DNA of 64,000 bases from contig NZ_JBHSNJ010000012.1 of NCBI RefSeq assembly GCF_042657165.1, positions 310,001-374,000 on the forward strand, read 5' to 3'. How positions within the stretch are numbered: position 1 is the stretch's first letter; the number at the start of each line of letters is the position of its first letter. This DNA comes from Agrilutibacter niabensis. Lineage in GTDB: Bacteria; Pseudomonadota; Gammaproteobacteria; Xanthomonadales; Xanthomonadaceae. Positions 17,090 to 25,941 of this stretch are shown piece by piece. The notes beneath the pieces were generated by a model, which made no database searches, was not told where the DNA came from, and saw only the letters and a list, made by a program, of their open reading frames with translations. The position numbers and the translations under genes are program-made.

Positions 17090-18486
17090 GTCGTGGTCGC
17101 CCCGGACGTTGCCTGGTCGATCGCGGTGCGGGTAACGCCCGCAAGCATCTGCAAGGTGCCGTCGTCGACGCAGTACGGCGGCATCCAGTACAGGATGTCG
17201 CCGAGCGGCCGCAGCAGCACGCCGTGATCCAGTGCCGCGCGATAGGCACGCAGGCCCACGCGGGCCGCCGGGTCGAAGGGGGTGCGCCTGTCGCCGTTCC
17301 TGGTCAACTCGAAAGCCACGATCATGCCGGCCTGGCGCACGTCCGCGACATGCGGGTGATCCACGAAGGGGAGCGAGAGTTCGCGCATGCGCCCCGCGGT
17401 GATGCGATTGCGTGCGATCACGTCGTCGCTGCCGAAGATCTCCAGCGATGCCAGCGCCGCCGCGCACGCGAGCGGATTGCCGGTGTAGCTGTGCGAGTGC
17501 AGGAATGCGCGCTCGCGCGAATCGTCAAGGAAGCCATCGTAGATCGCCTGTGTCGCCAACACGGCCGCGAGCGGGAGTGCGCCGCCGGTCAGGCCCTTGG
17601 ACAGACACAGCAGGTCGGGCTGGATGCCAGCCTGCTCGCATGCGAACAGCGTCCCGGTGCGCCCGAACCCGACCGCGATCTCGTCGGCGATCAGGAACAC
17701 CCCATGCGCGTCGCACAGCTCGCGCGCCATCCGCAGGTAGGCTGGATCATGCATGCGCATTCCGCCCGCGCACTGCACGCGCGGCTCCAGGATCAGCGCG
17801 CAGATCTCGCCGGCATGGCGTTCCAGCAGTTCGCGCAGGGCGTCGGCTGCACGCGTTGCACGCTGCGCGGGGGACTCGCCGTCCTCGCACAGGTAGGCAT
17901 CGGGCGAAGGCGCGAACAAGGCCTCCGCCAGCAAGGGTGCGTACACCCGGCGGTACAGCGGAATGTCGCCCACCGCGAGCGCACCGATGGTCTCGCCGTG
18001 ATAGCCGTTCTCCAGCGCGACGAACTTCGTCCGCTGCAGTTCGCCGCGATTGCGGAACCAGTGGAACGCCATCTTCAGGGCGACTTCGACGCCGGCCGAG
18101 CCGTTGTCGGCATAGAACACCTTGGTCAACGGCGCGCGGCGCTCTTCGCGGGGCGCAATCGCCAGCAGGCGTTCGGCCAGTTCGACTGCCGGTGCGTGCG
18201 AGCAGCCGGCCAGGATGACATGTTCCAGCGTCGTGGCCTGCCGTGCGATCGCAGCGGCGATGCGCGGCTCGGCATGGCCGAACAGGTTGGTCCACCAGCT
18301 GCTGATCGCATCGAGGTAACGGCGGCCATCGCGCCCGACGAGCCAGGGGCCTTCGCCATACGCGATCGGCACCAGGGGCAGCGTGTGCGGGTGCTCGCGC
18401 ATCTGCGTGCACGGGTGCCAGAGCACCGCCAGGTCGCGCGAACGCCACGCATCGGCGTCCGCTATCATCGCGGAATCGTGAGTCAT
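17080..18486 (-). CDS. bioA: Adenosylmethionine-8-amino-7-oxononanoate aminotransferase (biotin synthesis)
   Basis: A 468-residue class III PLP aminotransferase that converts KAPA to DAPA with SAM as amino donor. It has WHPCTQM near the N-terminus, SSWWTNLFGHAEPRI, FYADNGSAGVEVALKMA, IADEIAVGFGRTG and PLP-lysine Lys297 in LSKGLTGG. The start chosen (MTHDSAM) has GGTGGA 9 bp upstream; an ATG 9 bp further up lies on top of that site. The last 10 bp overlap rsmE. No other bio genes are nearby in the window. Confidence 0.95.
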   Translation of the reverse strand: MTHDSAMIADADAWRSRDLAVLWHPCTQMREHPHTLPLVPIAYGEGPWLVGRDGRRYLDAISSWWTNLFGHAEPRIAAAIARQATTLEHVILAGCSHAPAVELAERLLAIAPREERRAPLTKVFYADNGSAGVEVALKMAFHWFRNRGELQRTKFVALENGYHGETIGALAVGDIPLYRRVYAPLLAEALFAPSPDAYLCEDGESPAQRATRAADALRELLERHAGEICALILEPRVQCAGGMRMHDPAYLRMARELCDAHGVFLIADEIAVGFGRTGTLFACEQAGIQPDLLCLSKGLTGGALPLAAVLATQAIYDGFLDDSRERAFLHSHSYTGNPLACAAALASLEIFGSDDVIARNRITAGRMRELSLPFVDHPHVADVRQAGMIVAFELTRNGDRRTPFDPAARVGLRAYRAALDHGVLLRPLGDILYWMPPYCVDDGTLQMLAGVTRTAIDQATSGATTTCA

Positions 18487-18572
18487 GTCCTGCATTCCAC
18501 CATTATCGCAGCCTTCGGAGCGCCGGCCTTCGAACCGGCGCCCCACGGCCCGCGCAACCCGGGGAGGGCGCC

Positions 18573-19121
18573 GTGACCCGTCGCCTGCCCACCATCCACG
18601 GCATCACCGAGCACGATGCCGGACCGTACCGGCTGGAGCGCCTCGAACTCGAGTTCGCCAACGGCGAACGCCGCAACTACGAGCGCCTCCATGGCCGCGG
18701 CCACGGCGCGGTGATCGTCGTGCCGATGATCGACCCGGAGACGGTGCTGCTGGTGCGCGAGTACGCCGCCGGCATGCACCGTTACGAGCTGGGCCTGGTG
18801 AAGGGCCGCATCGACGCCGGCGAAACCGCATTGCAGGCCGCCGATCGCGAACTGAAGGAAGAAGCGGGCTACGGCGCACGTTCGCTGACATTGTTGCGCG
18901 ACCTCACCCTCGCACCGACCTACATGAGCCATACCGCGCAACTGGTGGTGGCGCGCGACCTGTATCCCGAGCGCCTGCCGGGGGACGAACCCGAGGAGCT
19001 CGAAGTGATTCCGTGGAAGCTCGACGCATTGCACGAACTGATCCTGCGCGAGGATTTTTCCGAAGGCCGCAGCATCGCGGCGTTGTTCATCGCCCGGGAG
19101 TGGCTGAGGATGCAGGCGTGA
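18573..19121 (+). CDS. nudE: ADP compounds hydrolase NudE
   Basis: A 182-residue Nudix hydrolase acting on ADP-ribose, NADH and similar ADP derivatives. The Nudix box is complete from Gly78 to Tyr100 (Gx5E, then RELKEEAGY). The flanks (VREYAAGMHRYELGLVKGRI and LTLAPTYMSHTAQLVVARDL) are typical of NudE. It begins at GTG 18573. The stop overlaps the cysQ start (GTGA), the same nudE-cysQ pairing seen in other gammaproteobacteria and fitting turnover of adenylated sulfur intermediates. Confidence 0.93.
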   Translation: MTRRLPTIHGITEHDAGPYRLERLELEFANGERRNYERLHGRGHGAVIVVPMIDPETVLLVREYAAGMHRYELGLVKGRIDAGETALQAADRELKEEAGYGARSLTLLRDLTLAPTYMSHTAQLVVARDLYPERLPGDEPEELEVIPWKLDALHELILREDFSEGRSIAALFIAREWLRMQA

Positions 19122-19912
19122 TCGAAAAGAACCTGCGCGAAGACGTGATCGCACTGGCGCAGGACGCCGCGGCGGCGATCCTGGGCATCTACGACAGCGA
19201 ATTCGCGGTCGAGCACAAGGACGACGATTCGCCGCTTACCGCGGCCGACCTGGCAGCGCACCGCTGCATCGTCGAAGGCCTGGCGCGCATCACGCCCGAG
19301 ATTCCGGTCCTGTCCGAGGAGTCCGCGCACCTCGATGTCGCCCAGCGCCGTTCCTGGACCCGCCTGTGGATGGTCGACCCGCTCGACGGCACCCGCGAGT
19401 TCGTCAAGCGCAACGGCGAGTTCACGGTCAATATCGCGTTGATCGAGGACGGTGTCGCGGTGTTCGGCGTGGTCCAAGCCCCGGTGACCGGAGTGGTCTG
19501 GCACGGTGGTGCGACACTGGGCGCGTTCCGTCGCGACCACGGCGGCAGCGACACGCCCCTGCGCGTGCGCTCGCCGGCGACCGCGCCGTTGCGCGTTGCC
19601 GCCAGCCGCTCGCATCGCGATGCCCGTACCCAGGGATTCATTGAGCGCATGGGAGAGGCGGAGCCCGTGGGGCTCGGCTCCTCGCTCAAGTTCTGCCGCA
19701 TCGCCGACGGCGGCCTCGATGTCTACCCGCGCTTCGGCCCCACCAGCGAATGGGACACGGCCGCCGGGCAGTGCGTGCTGGAAGGCGCGGGCGGCGCGCT
19801 GTTCGACCCGCAGGGGCGGCCCTTCCGCTACAACCAGCGCGATGGCGTGCTCAACGGGGATTTCATCGCGTTGGGCGACGCTTCCCTCCCCTGGCGCAAC
19901 TGGCTCGCGTGA
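19118..19912 (+). CDS. cysQ: 3'(2'),5'-bisphosphate nucleotidase CysQ
   Basis: A 264-residue enzyme of the inositol monophosphatase fold, removing the 3'-phosphate of PAP/PAPS during sulfate assimilation. Metal-site motifs are PVLSEES (residues about 64-70), WMVDPLDGTREFVKRNGEFT, and EWDTAAGQCVLEGAG near the C-terminus. The GTG start overlaps the nudE stop by 4 bp. The mazG gene follows with only a few bases between, or overlaps if its upstream GTG is used. A PAP-removing enzyme is of interest because PAPS-type sulfotransferase homologues occur later in the window. Confidence 0.95.
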   Translation: MIEKNLREDVIALAQDAAAAILGIYDSEFAVEHKDDDSPLTAADLAAHRCIVEGLARITPEIPVLSEESAHLDVAQRRSWTRLWMVDPLDGTREFVKRNGEFTVNIALIEDGVAVFGVVQAPVTGVVWHGGATLGAFRRDHGGSDTPLRVRSPATAPLRVAASRSHRDARTQGFIERMGEAEPVGLGSSLKFCRIADGGLDVYPRFGPTSEWDTAAGQCVLEGAGGALFDPQGRPFRYNQRDGVLNGDFIALGDASLPWRNWLA

Positions 19913-19920
19913 TCCGCCCG

Positions 19921-20754
19921 ATGAACGACCTTCCGCACGACCATCGCGACATCCAGACATTGCTGGCCATCATGGCGCGCCTGCGCGACCCGCAGGGCGG
20001 CTGCCCGTGGGACGTGGAACAGACCTTCGCCACCATCGCGCCGTACACGATCGAGGAGGCCTACGAGGTCGCCGATGCGATCGATCGCAAGGATCTGCCG
20101 GCGCTCAAGGACGAACTCGGCGACCTGCTGCTGCAGGTGGTCTTCCATGCGCGGATGGCGGAGGAGCAGGGCAGCTTCGCGTTCGGTGACGTCGTCGCCG
20201 CGATCAGCGACAAGATGATCCGCCGCCACCCGCACGTGTTTGCCGGGGAGGTCGTGGAGGATGCACTGGCACAGACCGTCGCGTGGGAGGAACAGAAACG
20301 CCGCGAGCGCGAGTCCTCCGGGCATGAGGACACGTCCGCACTCGCCGGCATCGCCCGTGGACTGCCGGAGTGGCAGCGCGCGGTGAAGCTGCAGAAGCGC
20401 GCGGCATCGGTCGGGTTCGACTGGCCGGACATCACCCCTGTCATCGCCAAGCTGCACGAGGAGATCGAGGAAGTGCGGACGGAATTCAGCGCCATTGCCG
20501 CCGATCCAGCCGACTTCGCGGCGCGCGACCGCCTTGAGGACGAGATCGGCGACCTCCTGTTCGTCGCGGCGAACATCGCGCGCCACGCCAGGGTGGATGT
20601 CGGCGCGGCGATGCGTCGCGCCAACCTGAAGTTCGAACGCCGGTTCCGCACCATGGAAGCGCTGGCGGACACCGACGGCACGTCGCTCGCCGCGCTGCCG
20701 CTGGACGTGCAGGATCGCTACTGGAACCGCGCGAAGGCCAGCGAGAAATCTTGA
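19921..20754 (+). CDS. mazG: Nucleoside triphosphate pyrophosphohydrolase MazG
   Basis: A 277-residue protein with two tandem MazG domains that hydrolyse NTPs/dNTPs to monophosphate and PPi. Metal-binding EExxE...ExxD motifs are visible in both: EEAYEVADAID...DELGDLL (about 43-67) and EEIEEVRTEF...EDEIGDLLF (about 180-220). CPWDVEQTF near the N-terminus is characteristic. ATG 19921 is used; an in-frame GTG at 19909, overlapping the cysQ stop, would add four residues. Length is close to E. coli MazG (263). Confidence 0.95.
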   Translation: MNDLPHDHRDIQTLLAIMARLRDPQGGCPWDVEQTFATIAPYTIEEAYEVADAIDRKDLPALKDELGDLLLQVVFHARMAEEQGSFAFGDVVAAISDKMIRRHPHVFAGEVVEDALAQTVAWEEQKRRERESSGHEDTSALAGIARGLPEWQRAVKLQKRAASVGFDWPDITPVIAKLHEEIEEVRTEFSAIAADPADFAARDRLEDEIGDLLFVAANIARHARVDVGAAMRRANLKFERRFRTMEALADTDGTSLAALPLDVQDRYWNRAKASEKS

Positions 20755-20810
20755 CCGGCCGCCGTCCAGGCGGATCGACTCCACGGGCGCCAACGACCAG
20801 GGCTTCCACC

Positions 20811-21113
20811 ATGAACCGATTTTCCAGCTTCCGCGAGTTCTATCCGTTCTACCTGAGCGAACATCGCAACCGCACTTCGCGGCGCCTGCACTTCATCGGC
20901 AGTTGCGGCGTGCTCGCGCTGCTGGCGGTCGCGATCTGGCGTGGCGATGCCTGGTACCTGCTGGCCGCGTTGTTCTGTGGTTACGGCTTCGCGTGGGTGG
21001 GACATTTCTTCTTCGAGAAGAACCGGCCCGCCACGTTCAAGTATCCGATCTACTCGTTCGTCGGCGATTGGGTGATGTTCAAGGACATCCTGACGGGGCG
21101 TATCAGGTTCTGA
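20811..21113 (+). CDS. DUF962 / Mpo1-like small membrane protein
   Basis: A 100-residue protein with two to three hydrophobic segments and the DUF962 pattern: FREFYPFYLSEHRNRTSRRL at the N-terminus, then FAWVGHFFFEKNRPATFKYP and the final VGDWVMFKDILTGRI. The conserved His residues (SEH, RLHF, VGHFF) resemble the iron ligands of the yeast 2-hydroxy fatty acid dioxygenase Mpo1, so a lipid oxidation role is possible but unproven. It lies 56 bp after mazG in the same direction. Confidence 0.8.
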   Translation: MNRFSSFREFYPFYLSEHRNRTSRRLHFIGSCGVLALLAVAIWRGDAWYLLAALFCGYGFAWVGHFFFEKNRPATFKYPIYSFVGDWVMFKDILTGRIRF

Positions 21114-21142
21114 TGCGCTTGTCGCAGGTGCGCATGGGCGGT

Positions 21143-21481
21143 TCAATCCAGGAAGATCAGCCAGGCCGCTGCCACGATCAGTGCGAAGCCCGCCCAGTGA
21201 TTCCATTTCAGCGGCTGGTCCAGGTACCAGGTGGAGAAGCCGGCGAACACCAGCAGGGTGATGACTTCCTGCATGCCCTTCAGTTGTGGTGCCGAGTACA
21301 TCGCGCTGCCGAGGCGGTTGGCGGGCACCATCAGGCAGTATTCGAAGAGAGCGATGCCCCAGCTGGCGAATATCGCCAGCGCCAGCGGCGCGGACTTGTA
21401 GCGCAGGTGGCCGTACCACGCGAACGTCATGAAGACGTTCGAGCCGAACAGCAACAGCATCGGGGACAGGCGTTCGATCAT
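21143..21481 (-). CDS. DUF486 (DMT-like) small membrane protein
   Basis: A 112-residue protein with four predicted membrane segments, matching the DUF486 family related to drug/metabolite transporters. Signature segments are LLFGSNVFMTFAWYGHL and STWYLDQPLKWNHWAGFALI. The ATG at 21481 has GGGGA 7 bp upstream; a TTG two codons earlier is less likely. It is a single gene, convergent with the DUF962 gene and divergent from the response regulator. Substrate unknown. Confidence 0.8.
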   Translation of the reverse strand: MIERLSPMLLLFGSNVFMTFAWYGHLRYKSAPLALAIFASWGIALFEYCLMVPANRLGSAMYSAPQLKGMQEVITLLVFAGFSTWYLDQPLKWNHWAGFALIVAAAWLIFLD

Positions 21482-21609
21482 GGTCAATCCCCGTTCATGC
21501 GGGTGGCAAGAATGAATGGTTGGTCAACATGGGTAGGGGTCTTCACGAAACGTCTACCTTGATCCGGGCATTTTCACAAACCTGAAGGTTGAATTGGAGC
21601 CCACTGGTC

Positions 21610-22320
21610 ATGCAATCCACACGTGATGGCGGCTTGGTCCTGATTGTCGAGGACAACAGGAATATTTCCGAAATGGTCGGCGAGTACCTCGAGGGGCGCG
21701 GGTTCGAGGTGGATTTTGCGGCGGATGGACTCGACGGCTACCGCCTCTCCACTGAGAACAGCTACGACGTGATCGTGCTCGACCTCATGCTGCCACGCAT
21801 GGACGGCATCGAGGTGTGCAAGAAGCTGCGCGAGGAAGCGCGCAAGTCGACGCCCGTGCTCATGCTCACTGCACGCGATACCCTGGACGAGAAGCTGAAC
21901 GGCCTGTCGGTCGGTGCGGACGACTACCTCACCAAGCCCTTCGCGATCCAGGAACTCGAAGCGCGCCTGCGTGCGCTCATTCGCCGTGAACGCCGCCAGG
22001 TCGGTGGGGAAGTCCTGAAGGTGGCCGACCTGGTGCTCGATCCCGCCAGCCTGCGCGTTACCCGCGGCGGTACCGAACTGCAGCTCTCCCCGATCGGCCT
22101 GCGCCTGCTCACCATCCTGATGCGCGAATCGCCGCGCGTGGTCAGCCGACAGGAAATCGAGCGCGAGATATGGGGCAACGGCCTGCCCGATTCGGATACG
22201 TTGCGCAGCCATCTTTACAACCTGCGCAAGACCATCGACAAGCCGTTCGACAAGCAGTTGCTGCATACGGTGCAGAGCGCTGGTTACCGCGTGGCTGACA
22301 TATCGCAGCCGCCGGACTGA
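21610..22320 (+). CDS. OmpR/PhoB-type response regulator
   Basis: A 236-residue two-domain regulator. The receiver has LIVEDNRNISEM, phosphoacceptor Asp58 (VLDLMLPRMDG) and Lys109 (LTKPF). The C-terminal winged helix (about 140-230) has LSPIGLRLLTILMRES and SHLYNLRKTIDKPF ending in TVQSAGYRV. Start ATG 21610 has GGAG 10 bp upstream; a TTG at 21589 is an alternative. The sensor kinase follows by 12 bp, then the macA/macB genes, so control of that exporter is likely (inference). Confidence 0.93.
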   Translation: MQSTRDGGLVLIVEDNRNISEMVGEYLEGRGFEVDFAADGLDGYRLSTENSYDVIVLDLMLPRMDGIEVCKKLREEARKSTPVLMLTARDTLDEKLNGLSVGADDYLTKPFAIQELEARLRALIRRERRQVGGEVLKVADLVLDPASLRVTRGGTELQLSPIGLRLLTILMRESPRVVSRQEIEREIWGNGLPDSDTLRSHLYNLRKTIDKPFDKQLLHTVQSAGYRVADISQPPD

Positions 22321-22332
22321 AGGTTGTCCCGC

Positions 22333-23601
22333 ATGCCCCAGGGGTTGCCGCGCAGGATCAAGCTGGCATTCATCGCGCAGGCATTGATCGCCAGCGCGCT
22401 ACTTGTGCTTTTGCTGCTGGTGGCCGGCGTGTTCGTGCGCGAGGGCATGCTCGGGTGGATCGCGCACCGTGAAGCGGAGAGCTTCTGGACCATGCAGGCG
22501 ACCGGTGCCGGTGATGGGCTGGTGCGTGGGCCTTCGCTCAACAGCTATTTCGTACCCGCTTCCGGTGTCGTGCCCAGGGAGCTTTCCTCCACGCCGGCGT
22601 TGTTGCCGGGCATGAACCGGGTCGAATTCAACCGCTACTACTACGTGGAAGAGCGGCCACTGGGTCGTTTCGTGCTTTCCATCTACACGGGACTGATCGA
22701 CAGCACCATCCTGTGGACCATGCTCGGCGCGCTGTTGATCGCGATGGGTACCTCGACCGTGATGGCGTGGCTGACCTATCGCATGACCAAGCGGATGGTG
22801 ACGCCCGTGAGCTGGCTGGCGAACGTCGTAACCCGCTGGGACCCGCGCGCACCCGACACAAGCGCGATCCGTCCCCGGAACCTGCCGCCCTATTCGGGAA
22901 GCGAGGTGCGGCAACTGACCGGTGCGCTCACCGGTCTGGCCGATCGCGTGGCCGACTTCGTCCGGCGCGAGCGCGACTTCACCCGCGACGCCAGCCATGA
23001 GCTGCGCACGCCGCTGACCGTGATCCGGGTCGCCACCGACCTCATGCTCGCCGATCCCGGCGCCAGCGATCGGCAGTTGCGCTCGCTGGCGCGCGTGCAG
23101 CGCGCCGGTCGCGACATGGAAGCGGTGATCGACGCCTTCCTCATCCTCGCGCGCGAGGCGGACGTGGAACCGCTCAGCGAGGAATTCGACGTGCGCGAAG
23201 TGGTGGCGCACGAAGTCGCCCGCGTGCAACCGCTGCTGGCCGGACGCCCGATCGAACTGGAAGTGATCGACGAGGGTGCGCCGAAGCTGGTCGCGCCACC
23301 GCACGTGCTGGCGGTCATGATCGGCAACCTGCTCGGCAACGCGGTGCGCTTCACCGACTCTGGTCGCATCGAACTGCACCTGCGGCCCGAGCGCATAGAA
23401 GTGCGCGACACCGGCATCGGCATGGCACCCGAAGCGCTGATCAAGGCCTTCGATCCGTTCTACCGCGCGGATCCCGAGCGCGAGGAAGGACGTGGCATGG
23501 GGCTGTCGATCGTACGCCGCCTGGGCGAGCGCTTTGGCTGGCCGGTGAGTCTCGACAGCCAACCCGGCAAAGGCACCACGGCGGTGATCCGCTTTGCCTG
23601 A
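22333..23601 (+). CDS. Sensor histidine kinase
   Basis: A 422-residue membrane kinase partnering the preceding regulator. TM1 is about residues 13-35, a periplasmic sensor of about 90 residues follows, and TM2 is about 126-150. A HAMP-like stretch and a HisKA domain follow with phosphorylated His222 in DASHELRTPLTVIRVA, then HATPase motifs NLLGNAVRF, VRDTGIGMAPE and GRGMGLSIVRRLGERFGW. The periplasmic part contains FNRYYYVEERPLGRFVL and has no family I can name. ATG 22333 has GAAGG 9 bp upstream. Signal unknown; context suggests peptide or antibiotic stress. Confidence 0.92.
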   Translation: MPQGLPRRIKLAFIAQALIASALLVLLLLVAGVFVREGMLGWIAHREAESFWTMQATGAGDGLVRGPSLNSYFVPASGVVPRELSSTPALLPGMNRVEFNRYYYVEERPLGRFVLSIYTGLIDSTILWTMLGALLIAMGTSTVMAWLTYRMTKRMVTPVSWLANVVTRWDPRAPDTSAIRPRNLPPYSGSEVRQLTGALTGLADRVADFVRRERDFTRDASHELRTPLTVIRVATDLMLADPGASDRQLRSLARVQRAGRDMEAVIDAFLILAREADVEPLSEEFDVREVVAHEVARVQPLLAGRPIELEVIDEGAPKLVAPPHVLAVMIGNLLGNAVRFTDSGRIELHLRPERIEVRDTGIGMAPEALIKAFDPFYRADPEREEGRGMGLSIVRRLGERFGWPVSLDSQPGKGTTAVIRFA

Positions 23602-23707
23602 TCTGGCCATTGGCCAACATCAACCGACTGCATGCTCGCTGGGAGGGCTTGTCAACCGAGGCCCTGTTCAAGCGTTATAGGTGACGACTTCCTTTTGCCC
23701 GTCCTCC

Positions 23708-25231
23708 ATGAGCGCAGCCCGCAAGCCTTCCCCCGCCCGCAAGCCATCCGCTTGGCCGCGCCGCATCGCTTTCGCGGTGGTTGCGCTGGCCGTCGTCATT
23801 GGCGGGTTTTACTTCTTGCGCAAGCACAGCAGTGAAGATGCGGCATCGGCATTCCGCACGGTGACGGTCGATCGCGGCGACATCCGCGTCACCATATCCG
23901 CCACGGGCGCGTTGAATGCAACCTCCAAGGTCGACGTGGGCAGTCAGATTTCCGGGCAGGTCACCGACGTGCTCGCCGACTACAACGACCACGTGGCCAA
24001 AGGCCAGGTGATCGCGCGAATCGATCCCAGCACGTACGAGGCACAGATCGCGCAGGGCAACGCGCAGGTCAACAGCGCCCGCGCCGGCCTCGCGACGGCG
24101 CAGGCCACGCTGCGCAACGCCGAAGCCGACTACGACCGCAAGGCGGAGCTCGCGCAGCAGCAGCTGATCGCCCGTGGCGACCTCGACCTTGCCCGTGCCG
24201 CGCGCGACGAGGCGCGTGCGCAGGTGGCCTCGGCTCGGGCGCAGATCAACCAGCAGACGGCCTCGACGCAGACGACGCGCCTCAACCTGCAGCGCACCGT
24301 GATCCGCTCGCCGGTCGATGGCGTGGTGCTGTCGCGCTCGGTCGAGCCCGGCCAGACCGTGGCCGCCAGCCTGCAGGCGCCGGTGCTGTTCCAGATCGCC
24401 GAAGACCTCTCGCAGATGGAAATCCTGCTGTCGGTCGACGAGGCCGACATCGGCCAGGTGAAGCCGGGCCTCGATGTCGCCTTCACCGTCGACGCCTTCC
24501 CGGAGCGACGCTTCCGCGGCAAGGTGAAGCAGGTACGCCTGGCGGCTACCAACACCGCCAATGTCATCACCTATCCGGTGGTCGTTTCGGTGGACAACAG
24601 CGACCAGGCCCTGCTGCCGGGCATGACCGCGAATGCGGAGATCGAAGTCAGCCATCGCGACAGCGTGCTGCGCGTGAGCAACGCCGCGCTGCGCTACAAG
24701 CCGGACGAGGACGGCGCCGGGGCACCGGCGGAGCAGGGCGGCCGGGGCAACTACACCCAGGACTTCCAGCGCATCGCCCAGGGACTGGAACTCAATGCGG
24801 ACCAGCAGTCGGCATTCGACCAGGCTGTCGCCGTCATCCGGCAACGCGCGGCCGCGCGCACGGCTGCGCCTGCGCCGGCGGCGGGGACGCCCCTGTTCGG
24901 CGGCGCCCGTGGCGCTCCGGGTGGCGGCAGCGGTCGCGGCGGCAACGATGGCGGCAACGCCGGCGCGATGCGCCAGCGCCTGGCCGAGCGCCTCAACCAG
25001 CAGTTCGCCGCATTCAAGGCCACCCTCGACGCCGGCCAGAAGGCGCAATGGGACAAGGAAATCGCCGCGCTGCTGGGTTCGCGCCGGGCGCCGCTGTACA
25101 CGCTGGTGGATGGCAAGCCCAGGGCGGTGACCGTGCGCGTGGGCGCTTCCGACGGCAGCTATACCGAAGTGGCCGGCGACATCCGCGAGGGCGAGGAAGT
25201 CGTCGTCGGCAGCGGACGCGCCGCGCCATGA
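23708..25231 (+). CDS. MacA-like periplasmic adaptor of an ABC efflux system, with an inserted domain
   Basis: A 507-residue membrane fusion protein. The N-terminal anchor is about residues 18-38 (IAFAVVALAVVIGGFYFL). Then come lipoyl, alpha-hairpin and beta-barrel domains (VDVGSQISGQVTDVLADYND, IRSPVDGVVLSRSVEPGQTV, LPGMTANAEIEV). Between about 335 and 458 an extra Gly/Ala-rich and helical segment interrupts the normal end of the barrel; the membrane-proximal domain resumes with LYTLVDGKPRAVTVRVG. Typical MacA is about 370-390 residues, so the insert explains the excess. ATG 23708 is used; GTG 23681 is possible. It overlaps the ATPase gene by 4 bp. Confidence 0.88.
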   Translation: MSAARKPSPARKPSAWPRRIAFAVVALAVVIGGFYFLRKHSSEDAASAFRTVTVDRGDIRVTISATGALNATSKVDVGSQISGQVTDVLADYNDHVAKGQVIARIDPSTYEAQIAQGNAQVNSARAGLATAQATLRNAEADYDRKAELAQQQLIARGDLDLARAARDEARAQVASARAQINQQTASTQTTRLNLQRTVIRSPVDGVVLSRSVEPGQTVAASLQAPVLFQIAEDLSQMEILLSVDEADIGQVKPGLDVAFTVDAFPERRFRGKVKQVRLAATNTANVITYPVVVSVDNSDQALLPGMTANAEIEVSHRDSVLRVSNAALRYKPDEDGAGAPAEQGGRGNYTQDFQRIAQGLELNADQQSAFDQAVAVIRQRAAARTAAPAPAAGTPLFGGARGAPGGGSGRGGNDGGNAGAMRQRLAERLNQQFAAFKATLDAGQKAQWDKEIAALLGSRRAPLYTLVDGKPRAVTVRVGASDGSYTEVAGDIREGEEVVVGSGRAAP

Positions 25232-25941
25232 GCCAGGCCGCGCCGCCCGTGATCGAAACCCGCGCGCTGGGCAAGGTCTACTCGCCGGGTACGGAGGCTG
25301 AAGTGATCGCCTTGCGCGATGTCGACCTGCGCATCGGCAGCGGCGAGTTCGTCGCCATCATGGGGCCCTCGGGGTCAGGCAAGTCGACGCTGATGAACCT
25401 CCTGGGTTGCCTCGACACGCCGTCGAGCGGCAGCTACCTGTGCGATGGCACCGATGTCGCCACCCTCGACGCCGAGGAGCGCGCCGCATTGCGGCTGGAG
25501 AAGATCGGCTTCGTGTTCCAGGGGTTCAACCTGCTCCCGCGGATGAACGCACTGGAGAACGTGGCGATGCCGATGGGCTACGCCAACGTGCCGCGCGAGG
25601 AACGCCTGCAGCGCGCACGCGAGGCGTTGCAGGACGTGGGACTGGCCGATCGCGCCGGCCATCGCCCCAGCGAACTGTCCGGCGGTCAGCAGCAGCGCGT
25701 GGCAATCGCACGCGCGCTGATCAATCGGCCGCCCATCCTCTTCGCCGATGAACCAACCGGTGCGCTCGACAGCCGGACCGGCGAAGAGATTCTCGCCCTG
25801 TTCAAGCGCCTGCAGCAGGACGATCACACCGTGGTACTGATTACGCATGACCCCGACGTGGCGCGGCATTGCGACCGCATTTTCGTGATGCGCGATGGAG
25901 AGTTGCACGAGCAGCCACGCATGCCGGGGGTAGGCGCGTGA
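25228..25941 (+). CDS. MacB/LolD-type ABC transporter ATP-binding protein
   Basis: A 237-residue ATPase with Walker A GPSGSGKSTLM (about 46-56), Q-loop VFQGFNLLPRM, signature LSGGQQQRVAIARAL, Walker B ILFADEPTGALD and H-loop LITHDPDVARH. This is the type that powers MacB-like mechanotransmission exporters in the inner membrane. The ATG overlaps the adaptor stop, and its own stop overlaps the GTG of the permease, so the three genes form a coupled operon. Unlike E. coli MacB, ATPase and permease are separate proteins. Confidence 0.95.
   Translation: MSQAAPPVIETRALGKVYSPGTEAEVIALRDVDLRIGSGEFVAIMGPSGSGKSTLMNLLGCLDTPSSGSYLCDGTDVATLDAEERAALRLEKIGFVFQGFNLLPRMNALENVAMPMGYANVPREERLQRAREALQDVGLADRAGHRPSELSGGQQQRVAIARALINRPPILFADEPTGALDSRTGEEILALFKRLQQDDHTVVLITHDPDVARHCDRIFVMRDGELHEQPRMPGVGA

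Noticed and set aside
18520..18541. GCGCCGG/CCGGCGC inverted repeat between bioA and nudE as a terminator
   Set aside because: Both genes point away from it and there is no T-run; more likely chance in GC-rich DNA or a promoter element.
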